A DNA stretch of 64,000 nt from Mermis nigrescens. Its lineage: Eukaryota; Nematoda; Enoplea; Mermithida; Mermithidae. Of this stretch, positions 43,335-56,002 are shown piece after piece (positions within the stretch are counted from its first letter, which is position 1; each line of letters starts with the position of its first letter). The stretch is taken from assembly GCA_036768485.1 (NCBI GenBank), contig JAVLUZ010000154.1, positions 38,750,447 through 38,814,446 on the forward strand, given 5' to 3'. Under the pieces are notes generated by a model. The model worked only from the letters and a program-made list of their open reading frames with translations, searched no databases and was not told where the DNA came from. Made by a program: the position numbers and the translations under genes.

Positions 43335-43600
43335 TGTGCACAGTATAGGAATTCTTGTGGAGGAATGGAACCGAAGATTTTGTCTTAAGTGCCTTTTTGA
43401 GCTCAAAGCGATTGGTATGCGTCAAAAACACCATTTTTTGACTTTACGAGGATGCTCTTTCTTTCTTGTACCTATGTGAAAACATTTTTTTTTATTTCAG
43501 AAAAATTTGACAACAAACAAGCAAATTGAACAAGCTCGCTAAAAACGCTTAAATCAACACTTTTCTACGATTTTTGTTGATGAATCAAAAATTTTGGGGG
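43335..43600 (+). repeat. Family-C repeat, partial
   Basis: CACAGTATAGGAATTCTTG start and GTATGCGTCAAAAACACC middle match C. The right part is eroded. Confidence 0.45.
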
Positions 43601-43629
43601 TTTTTCATATTTGCTGCATTTACAGATTA

Positions 43630-43851
43630 ATGACCGACATTTTTCCTGCCACCACTTATGCTTACAAACAATCACGCAATCACAAAAATGACGGCAGAAA
43701 AGGCGAATCGGATTATGTTTCCGTCACCAGTGCGGCCAGGTTGGACGAAATTTGTCGCAGTTTATCTCAAGAAAATGAAGATCTGCGGAAAAAGATCGAA
43801 GATCTAAAAGTTCAATGGCAATGGATTACCGAACAACTCGCGACGAAGTGA
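43630..43851 (+). CDS. Small coiled-coil protein or terminal exon, unidentified
   Basis: An open frame with ATG at 43630 follows a good acceptor (TTTGCTGCATTTACAG). It encodes a 73-residue product: MTDIFPATTYAYKQSRNHK, then a Ser/Val-rich linker, then a strong amphipathic helix (SLSQENEDLRKKIEDLKVQW) ending QWITEQLATK at the stop. The helix has the E/L/K pattern of a two-stranded coiled coil. Family unknown. It may be the last exon of a + strand gene whose upstream exons I could not link. Confidence 0.5.
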   Translation: MTDIFPATTYAYKQSRNHKNDGRKGESDYVSVTSAARLDEICRSLSQENEDLRKKIEDLKVQWQWITEQLATK

Positions 43852-44901
43852 TCTCTGATTCTTATCGTGTTTTTGATTTCTTTGTGCTACCTATGTACCA
43901 TTCATTTTGAACTCAAATTTAAGTCAATTTAAATTTCAATTCAAATTGATTTAAATTTAAATGCCGATTCGTTGCATTATTCGCTAGTGGCAGGAATTGA
44001 ATTGCGCATAAGTCTAAGCTTGGGCTTGACTACTTAAGCCACTTAGATTGCCTCAGACTTATAGCATGGGCTAGATCGATACATAGACATCAACCAAATT
44101 TTTAGGGGTCCGGATGGGTCGAAATTGCTGAAGGTAGCACCAAAAATTTAATTCTGGGGGTTTATCGATTTTTGAGGGGAGAGGGGCAGACTCCCTTGGA
44201 CACCCACGCTCATATGCGGCTAGATCAACTGAATCCAATATTATAATTTTAATTTTTTCGTATTTCTTCGCACCGGATGATTCACATTGATACGAAGTGC
44301 CGAATATAAAGTTGTCGTCGATACCGTCAATTCTTTGTTACTTTGACTTAAAGTTTTAGTGCGTTTTATCAGGAGTGGTAGTGATTTTATGTACCTTTTT
44401 AGCAACAGCAGTAGTTTATGTACATATCTTAGAGTAAAATGTGTTTATTTTTATAGATAAAGTCATTAGCTTTTGGAGAAACTATTTGAAAGCTTAATTT
44501 CTGAATTAAGATTTTGCAGGGTTCAAAGGGAATCTTAAGTTTGCGGTTCTGCTGGCGGCTTTTTACTGTACTCATCTGAAGGTGCTGTTTTGAGTTTTAG
44601 AGAAGATTTAAGGTAAGTCGCCTCAGTTACTAGTACTCTTGCTTTTTAAATAAAATTTCAGACGAAATCTAAGGATCCAAAATCGGGCTATAGATTAGAA
44701 ATGTGTGTATGTATGTATTTCAAAGAAGAATTTGATTGTTTGTCATTGTCTAATTGCTGCTTCATGATAGCAGCCATTCAATACGTCATAGGTTTGCAAC
44801 CTTTTTCATCGTGTATTTCAATACTGACGGTACTTTGCACTGAATCATATATGTCGCGTATCTGTGTCGGTGTATTTGAACGTTAATATGTGACCTCGTA
44901 A

Positions 44902-45146
44902 TATAGTCTGTTCCATTCCAAACGGTCCATTTTTGCCTTAAGGCTTCTTACTGTAGCAGAATATTTTACGGTTTAGTTTGTTAGGTGCGTTACATGTTAA
45001 GCAAAGTACGTTAAACATCAATAAGAAGAGTTAAAATCAATCAGCCGCTACGAGAGGATAATTAAAGAAGCCAATTCGTGCAGCGAAACACTAATACAGT
45101 TATAAAAGTTTTGCGAAATGAGCCGTTCGGAATGGAACAGACTATA
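44902..45146. mobile_element. Tc1/mariner-like MITE with TATAGTCTG ends
   Basis: TATAGTCTGTTCCATTCC at the left is complementary to GGAATGGAACAGACTATA at the right. The match continues to AACGGTCC / GAGCCGTT. TA-flanked. Confidence 0.75.
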
Positions 45147-45312
45147 GTATATGTAATTTTTTTGAATAAAACTATTCTAATGCCGATTTGTTGTACAATT
45201 CATTGTGTTGCTTTTAATACCCCCTTTCGGTCAGTATCTGCTGCATTGTGTAACCTGTTCAACTCGTATCATGTAACGATTTCCTACTTGTGGATTACTG
45301 AAGCCCGTGTAC

Positions 45313-45534
45313 CATAGGTGGGCGGCACCAGAATTCTGGGGGTGCAAGATTTCTCAAAGGTAAAAAATGGCCTTAAAAATGGTGGTATGGCGAAAAAACA
45401 CCATTTTTCATCGTTTCTCATCGAGCACTATCATTGGCATCAAAAAATTGCAAAAAAATTCTTAAAAATTGAATTCTGTGGGTTATTTTGGTTTTTGGGG
45501 TTGCACGCCCTCAAAACCCCCACGCCCAGGTGTG
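45313..45534 (-). mobile_element. Family-A MITE with perfect TSD
   Basis: CATAGGTGGGCGGC to CCCAGGTGTG. Identical CCGTGTAC at 45305-45312 and 45535-45542. Confidence 0.93.
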
Positions 45535-46304
45535 CCGTGTACCTCCCTCTCGAAAGACAGCTAAAGTATTAATATTTCGCATTAATAAACGTCTAATTGC
45601 TTACCAGTACGTTAAACAATAAAAGTCCTATCCGTTTTGGTAACTTATGAACTATCAGCTTGCATTTTGCCTGATAATTCAGATTGAAAGAGACTGTTGT
45701 GTCGTTAAGTTCAGTATTGTAAACAAAATGGCTGTATAACGAAAGAAAGGGAAAATTATACAATAAATAGTAAGGATTCAGTGTTTCATTCACGCACACC
45801 ATATTGAAGCAATTTTTAGTATCTGCAACAAAGGCTCTAAAATTGTTTTATAAATCCTTTTCTTGATAAGACTTTTTATTGTTTTGTAAGTAAAGTAGAT
45901 ATTACCAGTTCGACGATAGTATTTAAATAATGTATGTCTTACATAAAAGGGCAGATAGAGATTTTGTCCTCGAAAATTCAGGTTTTAGTAGTCTAAATAT
46001 AATAAGAATTCGGCATGGATTCGCAATTTAGTATGGGAATAAGATATACATCTTGACATATATAACGTACATACCTACTGATACGCAATAATTTGTATAC
46101 TGTCTTATAACAAAAAATCTAAATCTTCGCTTATAAATAATGCAGAACATTATATCTTTTTTTACTCTAATGTAAACTTATGCTTCGACAATTTCGTTAA
46201 TGTTTACTGTGCAAGCTTTCTTATACAAATGAAAGTTTTGTTAATAGGAAGACGTACCTATTCATTTTGTAGCCTCTGGTAGAAGCTAAGACGTGAAAAC
46301 AAGA

Positions 46305-48356
46305 ATGGCGTTTACGTTTGTTGCATTTGCTTACATGGTTGCGCTAATTTTTTCGGCTCTTTTGATCTTTTTCGCCATCTATCATATAATAGCCTTCGAT
46401 GAACTTAAAACCGACTATAAAAATCCAATCGATCAGTGCAACAGCTTGAACCCATTGGTTTTGCCGGAATATGGCGTGCACGCTACGATATGCATTCTCT
46501 TTTTACTTGGATTACAATTTGGTGAGAGTTCTATTTAAATATTTAGCACTGACGATCAGACATACACGTGCGAGGAGAGTGTACGGGTCTAGTCTCTAGA
46601 CCTGTGAATAGAGAAAATGGGAACTTATCTGTTGAAAATGGGGCAAGATGAAGGCCAAAAGTGGATGAAAGTCGGTAATTTTCTTTTAAACACTTGACTA
46701 GGAACGAACGTTGGATCAACATTGTTTCTATGTTATGTTAGAATTTATTTCACATTTTGAAGTAATTTTGCCCGAACAAGCTAACTAATTGACTCTTTTA
46801 GATATAGGTGCACAAGGTCAGAGTTGATTAAGGGAGGTTAACCCCAAAAATCCAGATAGTAAATTTAGTATTACGCCTTTTTTGCTAGTAAAATGATGGA
46901 AATGGTCAGAATGGGCTATGTAAAACGTTTTTGCGTGGTCATACCGCATCTTTAAGCACTTAGTTCATTTTGATCCCGTTGTGTACATATATAGCTTTTA
47001 ACATTATAAAATATAGGAATTGATCAATTTGGATTAATTTAAAGTAAGCAGAACATGAATAAAAATTTTGACACAATTTTGTGCATTTTTTAAGTAAGCA
47101 GAACATGAAATCAGGAATCCGAAGCCGGACAAATTTTGACATATTACTGCTTTTGTCCTCAAAAATGATGCAAAAAATGTTTGGTCGGCTTAAAGTCGCC
47201 GAACACTACCTTTATGTCTGGACCTTCCGCGGCAGGTTATACCCTTCCTCATCCCCTTTGTGCATGTTATACCTCTAACCATCTTATTTTGGCCCAAAAA
47301 CACTTATTCTTTGACCCCCTTGCCCCAGAAGGGCTGACCTAGGGTTGTTAATCGTTATAATAACGTTAGTTGCTGGATAATTATAAGCGTTCTTCTTGAA
47401 ACTTTGGTAACTTTGAAACTCTGAAAATCACAGTGAAAGACTGTTCTGATTTCTCCCGTCGAAGCGAAATATTAGAAATAACGTAAATTTCATTTTTTGA
47501 CCTTAATATTAATGCCAGTGAATTTTAAACTGCGTTTCTAGCTTTAGTACAAAATCCTCTACCAGAATGTGTAAAGAATACAAAAATGTATAAAGAACGT
47601 TATGCTGAAAAATACGTTTTAAAGATTAACGATATTTAAATAACGTCAACGTTTAACAAACCCCAGTGTAGGTCCATTTGTGCATGTACAAAGATGGTCC
47701 CTAAAAGTTTTTGTATATTTTGTACACTTAAATTTGTGGGTACCATAATATGGTACAGTAACGATTTTAGTGTGGTAAAAACAGAGTTGTTCGACTTTTG
47801 GTAGTGTATTTTAGTTAATTTCTGGGTCTCTGAGGCAAAATCACTAAGAATTGTCTTAAAACGGCGCGAAGCGCCGAAAAATTTGACATTTTTCTTTTTA
47901 AAATGCAATTTCTGCCATTAACTATGTATAAAGATATATAGAACACACAATTACTCTTTTTTTGAAAGAAGTTTTTTGCGAATTTTAGACCTTTTTTGCA
48001 ATGTTTGTCTTCCCAAAAATCTGTCTACATTTACAAAGAGTACAAAAAAACACTGGCTGACGGCCCTCCCTCAGATCGTGCATCTATGGTCCCGCCGGAC
48101 TAAAAGAAACGCTTCAATTGAAGTTTATTAAGGATCCCTACTTTGGAACGTGCCCCTGATGATTTATCACGCATATCGCTACGTCAATCGACCGAGAGGC
48201 ATGTCTAAGCCGGGCCTCTACGACCCAACTTCGATTATGAACGCCGACCTTTTGAGTCACGCCATGCGCGAAGGCTGGATCAAAATCGCGTTTTACCTGA
48301 TCTCGTTCTTCTACTACTTATACAGCATGATATACACGCTGATTAGCGCCGAATAA
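46305..48356 (+). CDS. cni: Cornichon family ER cargo receptor (complete, two exons)
   Basis: Exons 46305-46521 and 48133-48356 join at phase 1 (TTTG|GTGAGA ... TTATTAAG|GATCCC) to give 146 residues, close to the usual length of about 144. Cornichon is a three-pass or four-pass ER membrane protein that loads TGF-alpha-type ligands and other cargo into COPII vesicles; vertebrate paralogues also bind AMPA receptors. The start [20 protein letters not shown] is the conserved first membrane segment. It is followed by [20 protein letters not shown] and LNPLVLPEY, the diagnostic family block. Exon 2 gives [26 protein letters not shown] and the last membrane helix ([20 protein letters not shown]). 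Nothing appears disrupted. The 1.6-kb intron contains a family-B MITE. AATAAA overlaps the stop codon. Confidence 0.96.
47664..48055 (-). mobile_element. Family-B MITE in the cornichon intron
   Basis: CAGTGTAGGTCCATTTG to AAAAAAACACTG. Contains ACGGCGCGAAGCGCCG. No matching TSD seen. Its right end is 77 bp before exon 2. Confidence 0.8.
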
Positions 48357-48391
48357 ATTGGCCTCACCTTGGCTATGTCGTTTAAATTCAA

Positions 48392-48623
48392 AGTCTGTTC
48401 CTCGAGGCTTCGTGCATTGTAGTTTTAACATTACATAAGAAAGTATTTTAAAAATGCTCATTTCTGGAAAGCTACAGTAATATTACTTTACACAAAATTA
48501 TTAGCTCATTATTCTTTTTGCATAATATCATGTTCGTTTACACTTCGCTTTAAACCTTTTTCTTAATCGGTTTACACCAGTTAAGAAATTGTTTGCTATG
48601 CATAAGGTTTCATGAAACAGACT
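48392..48623. mobile_element. Family-E MITE
   Basis: AGTCTGTTCCTCGAGGC at the left and GTTTCATGAAACAGACT at the right. It begins 35 bp after the cornichon stop, so probably lies in its 3' UTR. Confidence 0.7.
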
Positions 48624-48796
48624 TTAATTGGTTGGAAAACAGTGATTTCTTTTTTGTCGGCTATTCTTTTCGCGCTTTAATATAGCGTCCGTCCATCGTC
48701 GGATTGATTGCGATTTTTGTATCGGTCGTGAACAAAGCCCCTCAATTAGGCGTGCATTTTCATCGTGTTTTAGTGAATAGATCGCTTAGTTTGAGC

Positions 48797-49016
48797 CATA
48801 GGTGGGCGGCACCAAAGCTCTGGGGGGAGTGAAAAATTTTTATACGGTAAAAAAATGGCCTTAAAAATGGTGGTATGGCGAAAAGACATAATTTTTCAAG
48901 GTTCCTCATCGAGCACTATCCATTGGCATCAAAAAATTGCGAAAAAATGGAAAAATTTCAAAAATTGAATTCTCGTGGGTGCATACTCCCCAAACTTCCC
49001 CCCACGCCCAGGTATG
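48797..49016 (-). mobile_element. Family-A MITE
   Basis: CATAGGTGGGCGGC to CCCAGGTATG. TSD GTTTGAGC/GTTCGAGC (7 of 8). Confidence 0.88.
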
Positions 49017-49382
49017 GTTCGAGCGTATTAGTTAAAAAATGGTAGTGAAGTGACGTGAGTGTTGTAGTTTTCGTTTTTTTATGATCGCATCTTTTCATCC
49101 GCGCTTGTCTTATAGACTTACTCCATCATCAGAATCGCATGCCTTTCGAAAGCATGCATTATTTTGGAAAGCGTTTATTTTAAATTTTTATTTCCATCAG
49201 TTAAATGCTCTTTCTTCGTCTAAAAAGTGAAAAAATCTATTTTGAATGAATAAAATCGGAAAATGATTGGAAAGTTGTATTTTTCTGTCGAAATTTAGGG
49301 GAATGTTTATCCGTAATTATTTAGATTTTAAAGGGTTAGGAATTGTCAAGTGTTGTTTGTCACGGACTCACATGGTCTTCAT

Positions 49383-49911
49383 CACACGTGGGCGTTCAGG
49401 AGAGGAGGGTATGGGGGTATGTATCCCCCAGAAGGCCGAATACCCCCAGAAACCTAAATACTCCCACGAAATTCAATTTTTAAATTTTTTTGTAATGCTT
49501 CAATGCCAATGGATAGTGTTCGATGAGAAACGTTGAAAATGGTGTTTCTTTGGCCATACCACCACACATGGGCGTGGGGGGGATCTGGGGGGGGTCTGGA
49601 CCCCCCAGAAACCAAAAGACCCCCCCCAGAAATCAAAAGACCCCCCAGAAATCAATTTTTGAAAATTTTTTTTCGTTTTTTTCGCAATTTTTTGATGCCA
49701 ATGGATAGTGCTTGATGAGAAACGTCGAAAAATCGTGTTTTTATCGCCATATCACCATTTTTGAGGCCATTTTTTTGACCTTCAAAAATCTTGGACCCCC
49801 CAGAATTTTCTTGCTGCCCACGTATGCATACCACTATTTCAAGATCATTTTTTGAACTTCGAAAAATCTTGCACCCCTCCCTCCCCAGAATTTTGTTGCT
49901 GCCCACCTATG
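49383..49911 (+). mobile_element. Family-A MITE containing another family-A copy
   Basis: CACACGTGGGCG to GCCCACCTATG. TSD GTCTTCAT/GTCATCAT (7 of 8). Interrupted at 49563-49826. Confidence 0.9.
49563..49826 (+). mobile_element. Family-A MITE nested in family A, perfect TSD
   Basis: CACACATGGGCG to GCCCACGTATG. It duplicated CATACCAC (49555-49562, 49827-49834) of the older copy. This proves the 8-bp target duplication and the exact element ends. Confidence 0.95.
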
Positions 49912-50629
49912 GTCATCATGGTTTGTGGACTTTAGATTCCCGAGACTCCTACCTTCGCACAATTGAATTTTCGGCATTTTCCGCCGTGACTTTTGCCCCA
50001 TTAGAAGTTAATAAAGACTATAAAGGACGTAAAGGACATACTTAATAATAATAATAAAGAAGTTATTTGTTTTTGGGCAAATTCACTTAAATTTTAATTA
50101 AGCATTGATTGCTCGTTCTCACGATCTAAAAATTGTTTGATCGACTGAAGAAATACCTACCTGAATAACTTTTAATTTAAATTATATCTGATTCGAACAT
50201 GTTTCCACTGATAAATGCCATTCACGTGTTCCAAAGATTCTTAATGTTCAGATGGTTTCTTTCAAAGAATATCGAGAAGGTGGACAAAAGACGGTTTTAC
50301 TGGATATTGTAGTTTGCGTTTTTCTTTTTAGCAGTCATATGACGCTTTCTATAGTGATTCGTGTCCGTATTCAGCTGTCTTCATTGTCTTATAAAAAGAA
50401 AAGGCTGCAATTGGGAGCAAGATTTGCATAATAGGGTAGCATAATTGATTTCAGTTGTTTTTCATTAGTTCGAGAGCTTTTTGAAAGACTAAAATTATTG
50501 CAAAAGTGCTGCAAACTAATATGACAGGGGTGTATTAGCCTGATGTAATCCACTGTCTATATTTTGCGAAATCTTGTATGACGGACAATTTGTTAATCGA
50601 AGTAAATTGAATACGAAATTGGTTCTAAC

Positions 50630-50860
50630 CACACATGGGCGTGGGGGTTTGGGGGCTATGCACCCCCCAGAAGTTCAAAATACTCCCCCCAGAAATTTTT
50701 TTTGCTTTTTCAGCGATTTTTTGATGCCATTGGATAGTGCTCGATGAGAAACGTCGAAAAATGGTGTTTTTTCCGCCATACGACCACTTTTAAGACCATT
50801 TTTTGACCTCTAATAATTTTTTCACCCCTCCCCCCAGAATTTTGGTGCTGCCCACCTATG
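50630..50860 (+). mobile_element. Family-A MITE
   Basis: CACACATGGGCG to CCCACCTATG. TSD GTTCTAAC/GTACTAAC (7 of 8). Confidence 0.9.
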
Positions 50861-50869
50861 GTACTAACT

Positions 50870-52244
50870 GCACTGTCAAATAGCTTATATGTTCGCCATC
50901 TTCGTACGTGCTGAAAATTGATTTCTATGCATAGGGTTTCGGGACTAAACATACCTAGTGTATGATCTTTCCCGCTGTCGGTCTGCGAAATAGAAAATTT
51001 TAATTTCTGGCCTTGACTTTGCCTTATTTTACTCACAAAAGTTTGCCGCTTATTGTTCTGTAAACGGTTGCTGCGACCGGGACATACGTTGATCGGATCG
51101 CTGCTCTCGCCAAGTGAGGGGGAATGGTGGTGCGGCGCACCCCCGTTCGGCAACTTTAAAGATGCAAAATGGTGCCGAAAAGCGAAGGAAACTTCAAACT
51201 GCGCAAAAACATTAGGAATCATGTTCAGATCATGTTATGCATCTCTTGTGCAAGTTTGGCCTTTTCAATCATGCTTGATTATGTAATTGCTAAAGCTGAA
51301 AACAAAATTTAGCAGTTTTGTATTGATTGACCATTCCCTAAAGTGTGCTCGCACTCCCGATCAAGAAATCCTGGCTACGGGGCTGGCGACCGCCGCAGAC
51401 GATTGTGGAAGCGTATATGTTTTCATACTTACATACATACACTTCGTTAGATCTGCTTTATAGACCAGCACCTGAACGTTGAACTTTTAAAACGCCGTTG
51501 AGCGGCCTGCAGGCCGCAACCCCTTCACGCTTCACCTGGACTGGATTTCTGCTGAAGTGACTTGCATGACAAAATGTGAATCGGGTCTCTGAAGCTCACG
51601 TAATCTGAAAGAGCACTTATAGAATCGAATTTTCGGTGCTATTTTAAGCAATTTGGCCCATCGGACCCCCGGAATTTTGTTGCCCATATGCAAGTGTTGC
51701 CGATGTTTTTGTACATTAGATCAAAGCATCGATCACATGCGCATCGTTGATGAAAACTGCAAGCTTTTATGTAAATATAAGATCATGCAGCATCTGCTGA
51801 AGGTTGGAAAGCTTATGTACACGATTATGAGGTTTACAGGTTGTAGGCCTTCGTCAACTGCTTTTTTAAACCTAAATATCGCATGGAAACGATCGATAAT
51901 GAAAAGTGCTTAGTACTGTAACATCAATTTTTTAATAACTCGGCAGTCGATTCGGGTCACTCCGCACTCCGTCGCGCCACGGAGAAATCGGGTTCTACAG
52001 TAATAAGACATTTTCTTATCGCGCGATTTCATGCACCAAGATATTCTACTATTTCAAACGACCCGTTTCCTCTAAATTCTTATCACTGTATTATTTTTTA
52101 CTGCACAAATGGCTTCTTCAATTGTGCTCTTGTCGCGGCTGATTGCTTTAAACTCTTCTTCTTGACGTTTAATGTGCTTTGCACAAGATATGACGTAGCC
52201 CACAAACTCCCGCAACAGCGTAAACTTTAAAATAATCTGCTGCA
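50870..52244. other. Interval without a recognised gene
   Basis: Slightly more GC-rich than its surroundings around 51.05-51.55 kb, with overlapping short frames on both strands but no recognisable domain. A family-H-like fragment lies near 51610-51690 (CATCGGACCCCCGGAATTTT). Confidence 0.3.
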
Positions 52245-52252
52245 GTCATAAA

Positions 52253-52490
52253 CACACCTGGGCGTGGGGGGTTTGGGATGTATGCAACCCCCAGAAACCA
52301 AAATACCCCCCCCAGAATTCAAATTTTTAAATTTTTTTTTGTTTTTTTCGCAATTTTTTGATGCCAATGGATAGTGCTTGATGAGAAACGTCGAAAAATG
52401 GTGTTTTTATCGCCATACCACCATTTTTAAGGCCATTTTTGACCTTCAAAAAATCTTGCACCTCCAGAATTTTCTTGCTGCCCACGTATG
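52253..52490 (+). mobile_element. Family-A MITE with perfect TSD
   Basis: CACACCTGGGCG to CCCACGTATG. Identical GTCATAAA at 52245-52252 and 52491-52498. Confidence 0.95.
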
Positions 52491-52499
52491 GTCATAAAG

Positions 52500-54819
52500 C
52501 GAAAATAAACCGTCCGGAATGGAACAGACTATGGTCAAGAATTCTAATCACTATTTCCAAGAATTTTCGCCGGCGTAAACTGACAGCTTACGGAATTAAT
52601 TTTGATCATTATTTATTGTAACGGTATAACCAATGAATAAAATGCAGCTCTAGTCCTTCAAGCACTATAACGCATTAGTACAGAAGCAACAGAATGAATA
52701 AACGGGTAAACGAATGAGACGAGCGAATGTCCATTTCTATTTCAACGCATACAATTAATAATTTGCGACGAATAGTACTGCACTGAGTAGATAAGCAGAA
52801 TCAATCGGATAACTTAAGTCCGCTACTCCAAGAAATCTTGCGGATGGATGACAATTTTAGAGTCAATGCGAATCGATTGGCAATCAACATGCAAATTATG
52901 TTTTTTTGCAAAACTACTTTGCTGTAGACTGCCTAGGAAAAAGTTTTACATCTACTTCCTTGATTGGGTGGGAGTCAAAAGCTGCTTTCTCGCACATGCT
53001 ATTTGTATGAGGATTTTCTAAGCTTATCATTCAAATCAGAAAAGTCCGATATAAATAACATTCTCGTTGCCTACTTTTCGAAACAGCTCAGATCAAGAAA
53101 TGTAGGCAAAGGATCAGTGACAATATAAGGTAAACAAATACTTTACACTAAGAATAATGAACAAAAGATTACTGAAAAAAGTCGCTGGTTTTTACGATGC
53201 ACGGTTCTGAGCGAACAGTGATAAAGGCGATAATTCGAATTCAAGCAAATCAACGAATATAACATCGACTGATAAAACATGAGGCGATATACATATCGTG
53301 CACGAATGAGACAGCGGAAATATAGACGACAGTGTAAATTAGAATCAGGTACCTACCTAATTAAAACATGTTCGCTAATGAAGGAGAAAAATAAAAATGC
53401 AAACTGATGTTAAACTGGTACAGCGCAAACCATAGATGTTTACAACTGGCCCAAAAACTCGATGGCGAAAATGATACTACGATCGATTTTTTACACTAGA
53501 GAACATAACATAATAAAACCAGTTTACAATTCTGCACTATTGCACACAGCAAAGCAAATAATAAAAAGGAAGCGCGACGGATTGAAACAATAAGGCGGAA
53601 GGGAATAAAATGCGTAAAGCATAGTTACATAAGTACAAAGAATTATATAATGCCTATCGTACGAATAGACACCGCATCTGCAGTATGCTTTATTCATTTT
53701 TTGCATTAAAAGCACCGCGTTTGCTGTTCAGCTGAAATTCGAGTGTAAAATATCGACTATGTGGCGTATTGTAGATTCGGTTTATGTAAGAATAAATGAC
53801 AGAAAGCAGAGCAAGAAAACAATGCATAGCAATTATTGAAATATGAACGACGTGTTATTTAATAACGAAAAACAAATATTAAATCTTATCGAGCAGAGCT
53901 TATACCAATTTGGAAATCATTTAATCTTGAGAGGACTTTACACTCTGCGATTTCTTATTCCTTCCTTCTCTAAAAATTTTCAATTAAAAAAAGAAATACT
54001 GAAGAAATTGTTGATCTAAAATCGATTAAATCTGACTTCGATTATACAAAGTTGTAGAATCGAGTCAATCTAAAATCAGGAATGGCATGACATCCTAATG
54101 TCTAATCATTGTAATCATTAACTCATGTTGGTGAATATACTGTTGCACAAACAATTCTCGCCACGAAATTTCAATACTTAACAGCAAACAGGTAAATTAG
54201 TCTCCTGTTTTTAAAAAAAAATTTGGGTTTTAATTTCATATTTTAGTGTTTTTTGCCATTTTTGGCCAAAATTTGTAAGCCATTTATACTTCATCCCCCT
54301 AAAAATGGCCGGCTGCTCCTCTCCCCTAATTTTGAGCTTTTCTGCTTAGCAGTTCTTAAGTTTTACTGAGGGTTGCTTTGCCTGTTATAACACAGTACGT
54401 TGTTTATATTTTAACACAACGATGCAAAACATACATATAACGACATTCTGCGCTATAACATAGACCGAAAAATTCATAAGGATAAATAAGTCTTCAAATT
54501 CAATGACAAGACTTGTATGTATATATGTAAGTACTCGTAATATTCGAATATAGGGTGTTAGGCGACTGCTAAAAATAGCTAATTGAGCTTAGCCTAATAC
54601 TCAATACAGTGTTAAATGTTCAGCACAGTGTTCCGTGTTTAAATCTAAAGCAGTTCAATATAATTTTTATCAAAAAACGGATTGAAACTTATTGCACATT
54701 ACACATGCACACTAGGGGGTAGGGGATATCCCTCTACCAGGAACTCTGAAAGGCGACCATTTTTGGACTAAAAACCTATTGTTGAAATTATGAAACGGCG
54801 CCAAATGATGCCCCAGCAG
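52500..54819. other. Repeat-poor AT-rich interval downstream of CAMSAP
   Basis: Few recognisable repeats in about 52.55-54.2 kb, in contrast to the rest of the window. It lies on the 3' side of the minus-strand CAMSAP-like gene and could include its 3' UTR or an unrecognised regulatory region. No ORF is convincing. Confidence 0.3.
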
Positions 54820-55075
54820 CACACCTGGGCGTGGGGTTTGGAGGGTATGCACCCCCAGAAACCAAAAACCCCCCCCAGAAATCAAAATACTCCCCCAGAA
54901 TTCAATTTTTGAAAATTTTTTTAAGTTTTTTTCGCAATTTTTTGACGCCAATGGATAGTGCTTGATGAGAACGTCGAAAAATGGTGTTTTTATCGCCATA
55001 CCACCATTTTTAAGGCCATTTTTCGACCTTCAAAAAATTCAGACTCCCCCAGAATTTTCTTGCTGCCCACGTATG
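54820..55075 (+). mobile_element. Family-A MITE with perfect TSD
   Basis: CACACCTGGGCG to CCCACGTATG. Identical CCCAGCAG at 54812-54819 and 55076-55083. Confidence 0.95.
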
Positions 55076-55107
55076 CCCAGCAGTATAATCTGGAATATTT
55101 TTCGAGT

Positions 55108-55478
55108 AGTACTATGCATACTTGCACAGCAAGGGAATTCTGGGCGGGGGAAGTTAAATTTTAGCGAGCTCAAAAAAGTGGGTACGCGTCAAGACATCGT
55201 CTTTCGGCATTTCTGACGATGCTCCGTCTTTCTAGAGCATAAAAACACAAAGAAATTTCGAAAAAATCAAAAAAGTCGAATAAATTGAAAAAATGTTGTT
55301 AAAGCATGAGTATATGGCGCGAAGCGCCACAAATTTGACACTTGTTAGCAACTAGATGCTAAAAACGCTTAAAAAGCACCTTTTCAGCGAATATTCAAAC
55401 ACATTTAAGAAACTTATGTAAAATCGCGAATTTGGGGGAGACGATAAAAAAATTTCTCCCATGATCATGGCTGGTATA
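55108..55478 (+). repeat. Family-C repeat
   Basis: ACTTGCACAGCAAGGGAATT start, GGTACGCGTCAAGACATCG, a perfect GGCGCGAAGCGCC near 55317, and ATGATCATGGCTGG end. Confidence 0.65.
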
Positions 55479-56002
55479 TCCATTCATTCATTCAGACACT
55501 TTTTGTCCATTATTTTGTGCATATTAACAAAAGTGACGAAACGGGACAGAATTTGATGAATAATACTAATAAATGCAGTTTTTCACATTAAAACGTTTTA
55601 TATAACATGTTTTAGCCATTTTTCATATTTAACCTGCAAAAAGGGCTAGATACGTAGAACTCTAAATTTAGTGGTCCCGAGTTTCGGGATTTCGCCCCTG
55701 AACTTCCGACCTTGGGAAACTATGCCAAAGATAATAAGATTTAGGCGCTCGAAAACATTGATTAAAGAAAAGAGACATAAGGGATTACTTAAGAATGGAG
55801 CCCAAAATCCACACACTAATTAAATAATTATTTGTCGTTTTTCATTCATTAATAAAATGGCCTCTGCAATCTAAGGCGTCCGTGGATTTACGAAAACCGC
55901 CGTAATTTCCTGGCAAATCGTTAAACCATCTGGATGGCAACTGCGAAGCCAGGTGAGCGTATGTAAATTCAATGCTGATTGGTAACTTAGTGTGTAAACT
56001 AG

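Larger units (their letters stand above)
43852..46304. other. Intergenic interval with repeats
   Basis: Contains a family-H-like fragment near 44100-44215 (TAGGGGTCCGGATGGGTC), the family-E element at 44902-45146 and the family-A element at 45313-45534. The cornichon promoter should lie in the last few hundred bases, but no motif is evident. Confidence 0.4.

Noticed and set aside
50710..51222. 170-residue minus-strand frame
   Set aside because: It runs from unique DNA into a family-A MITE, so it is a composite chance frame.
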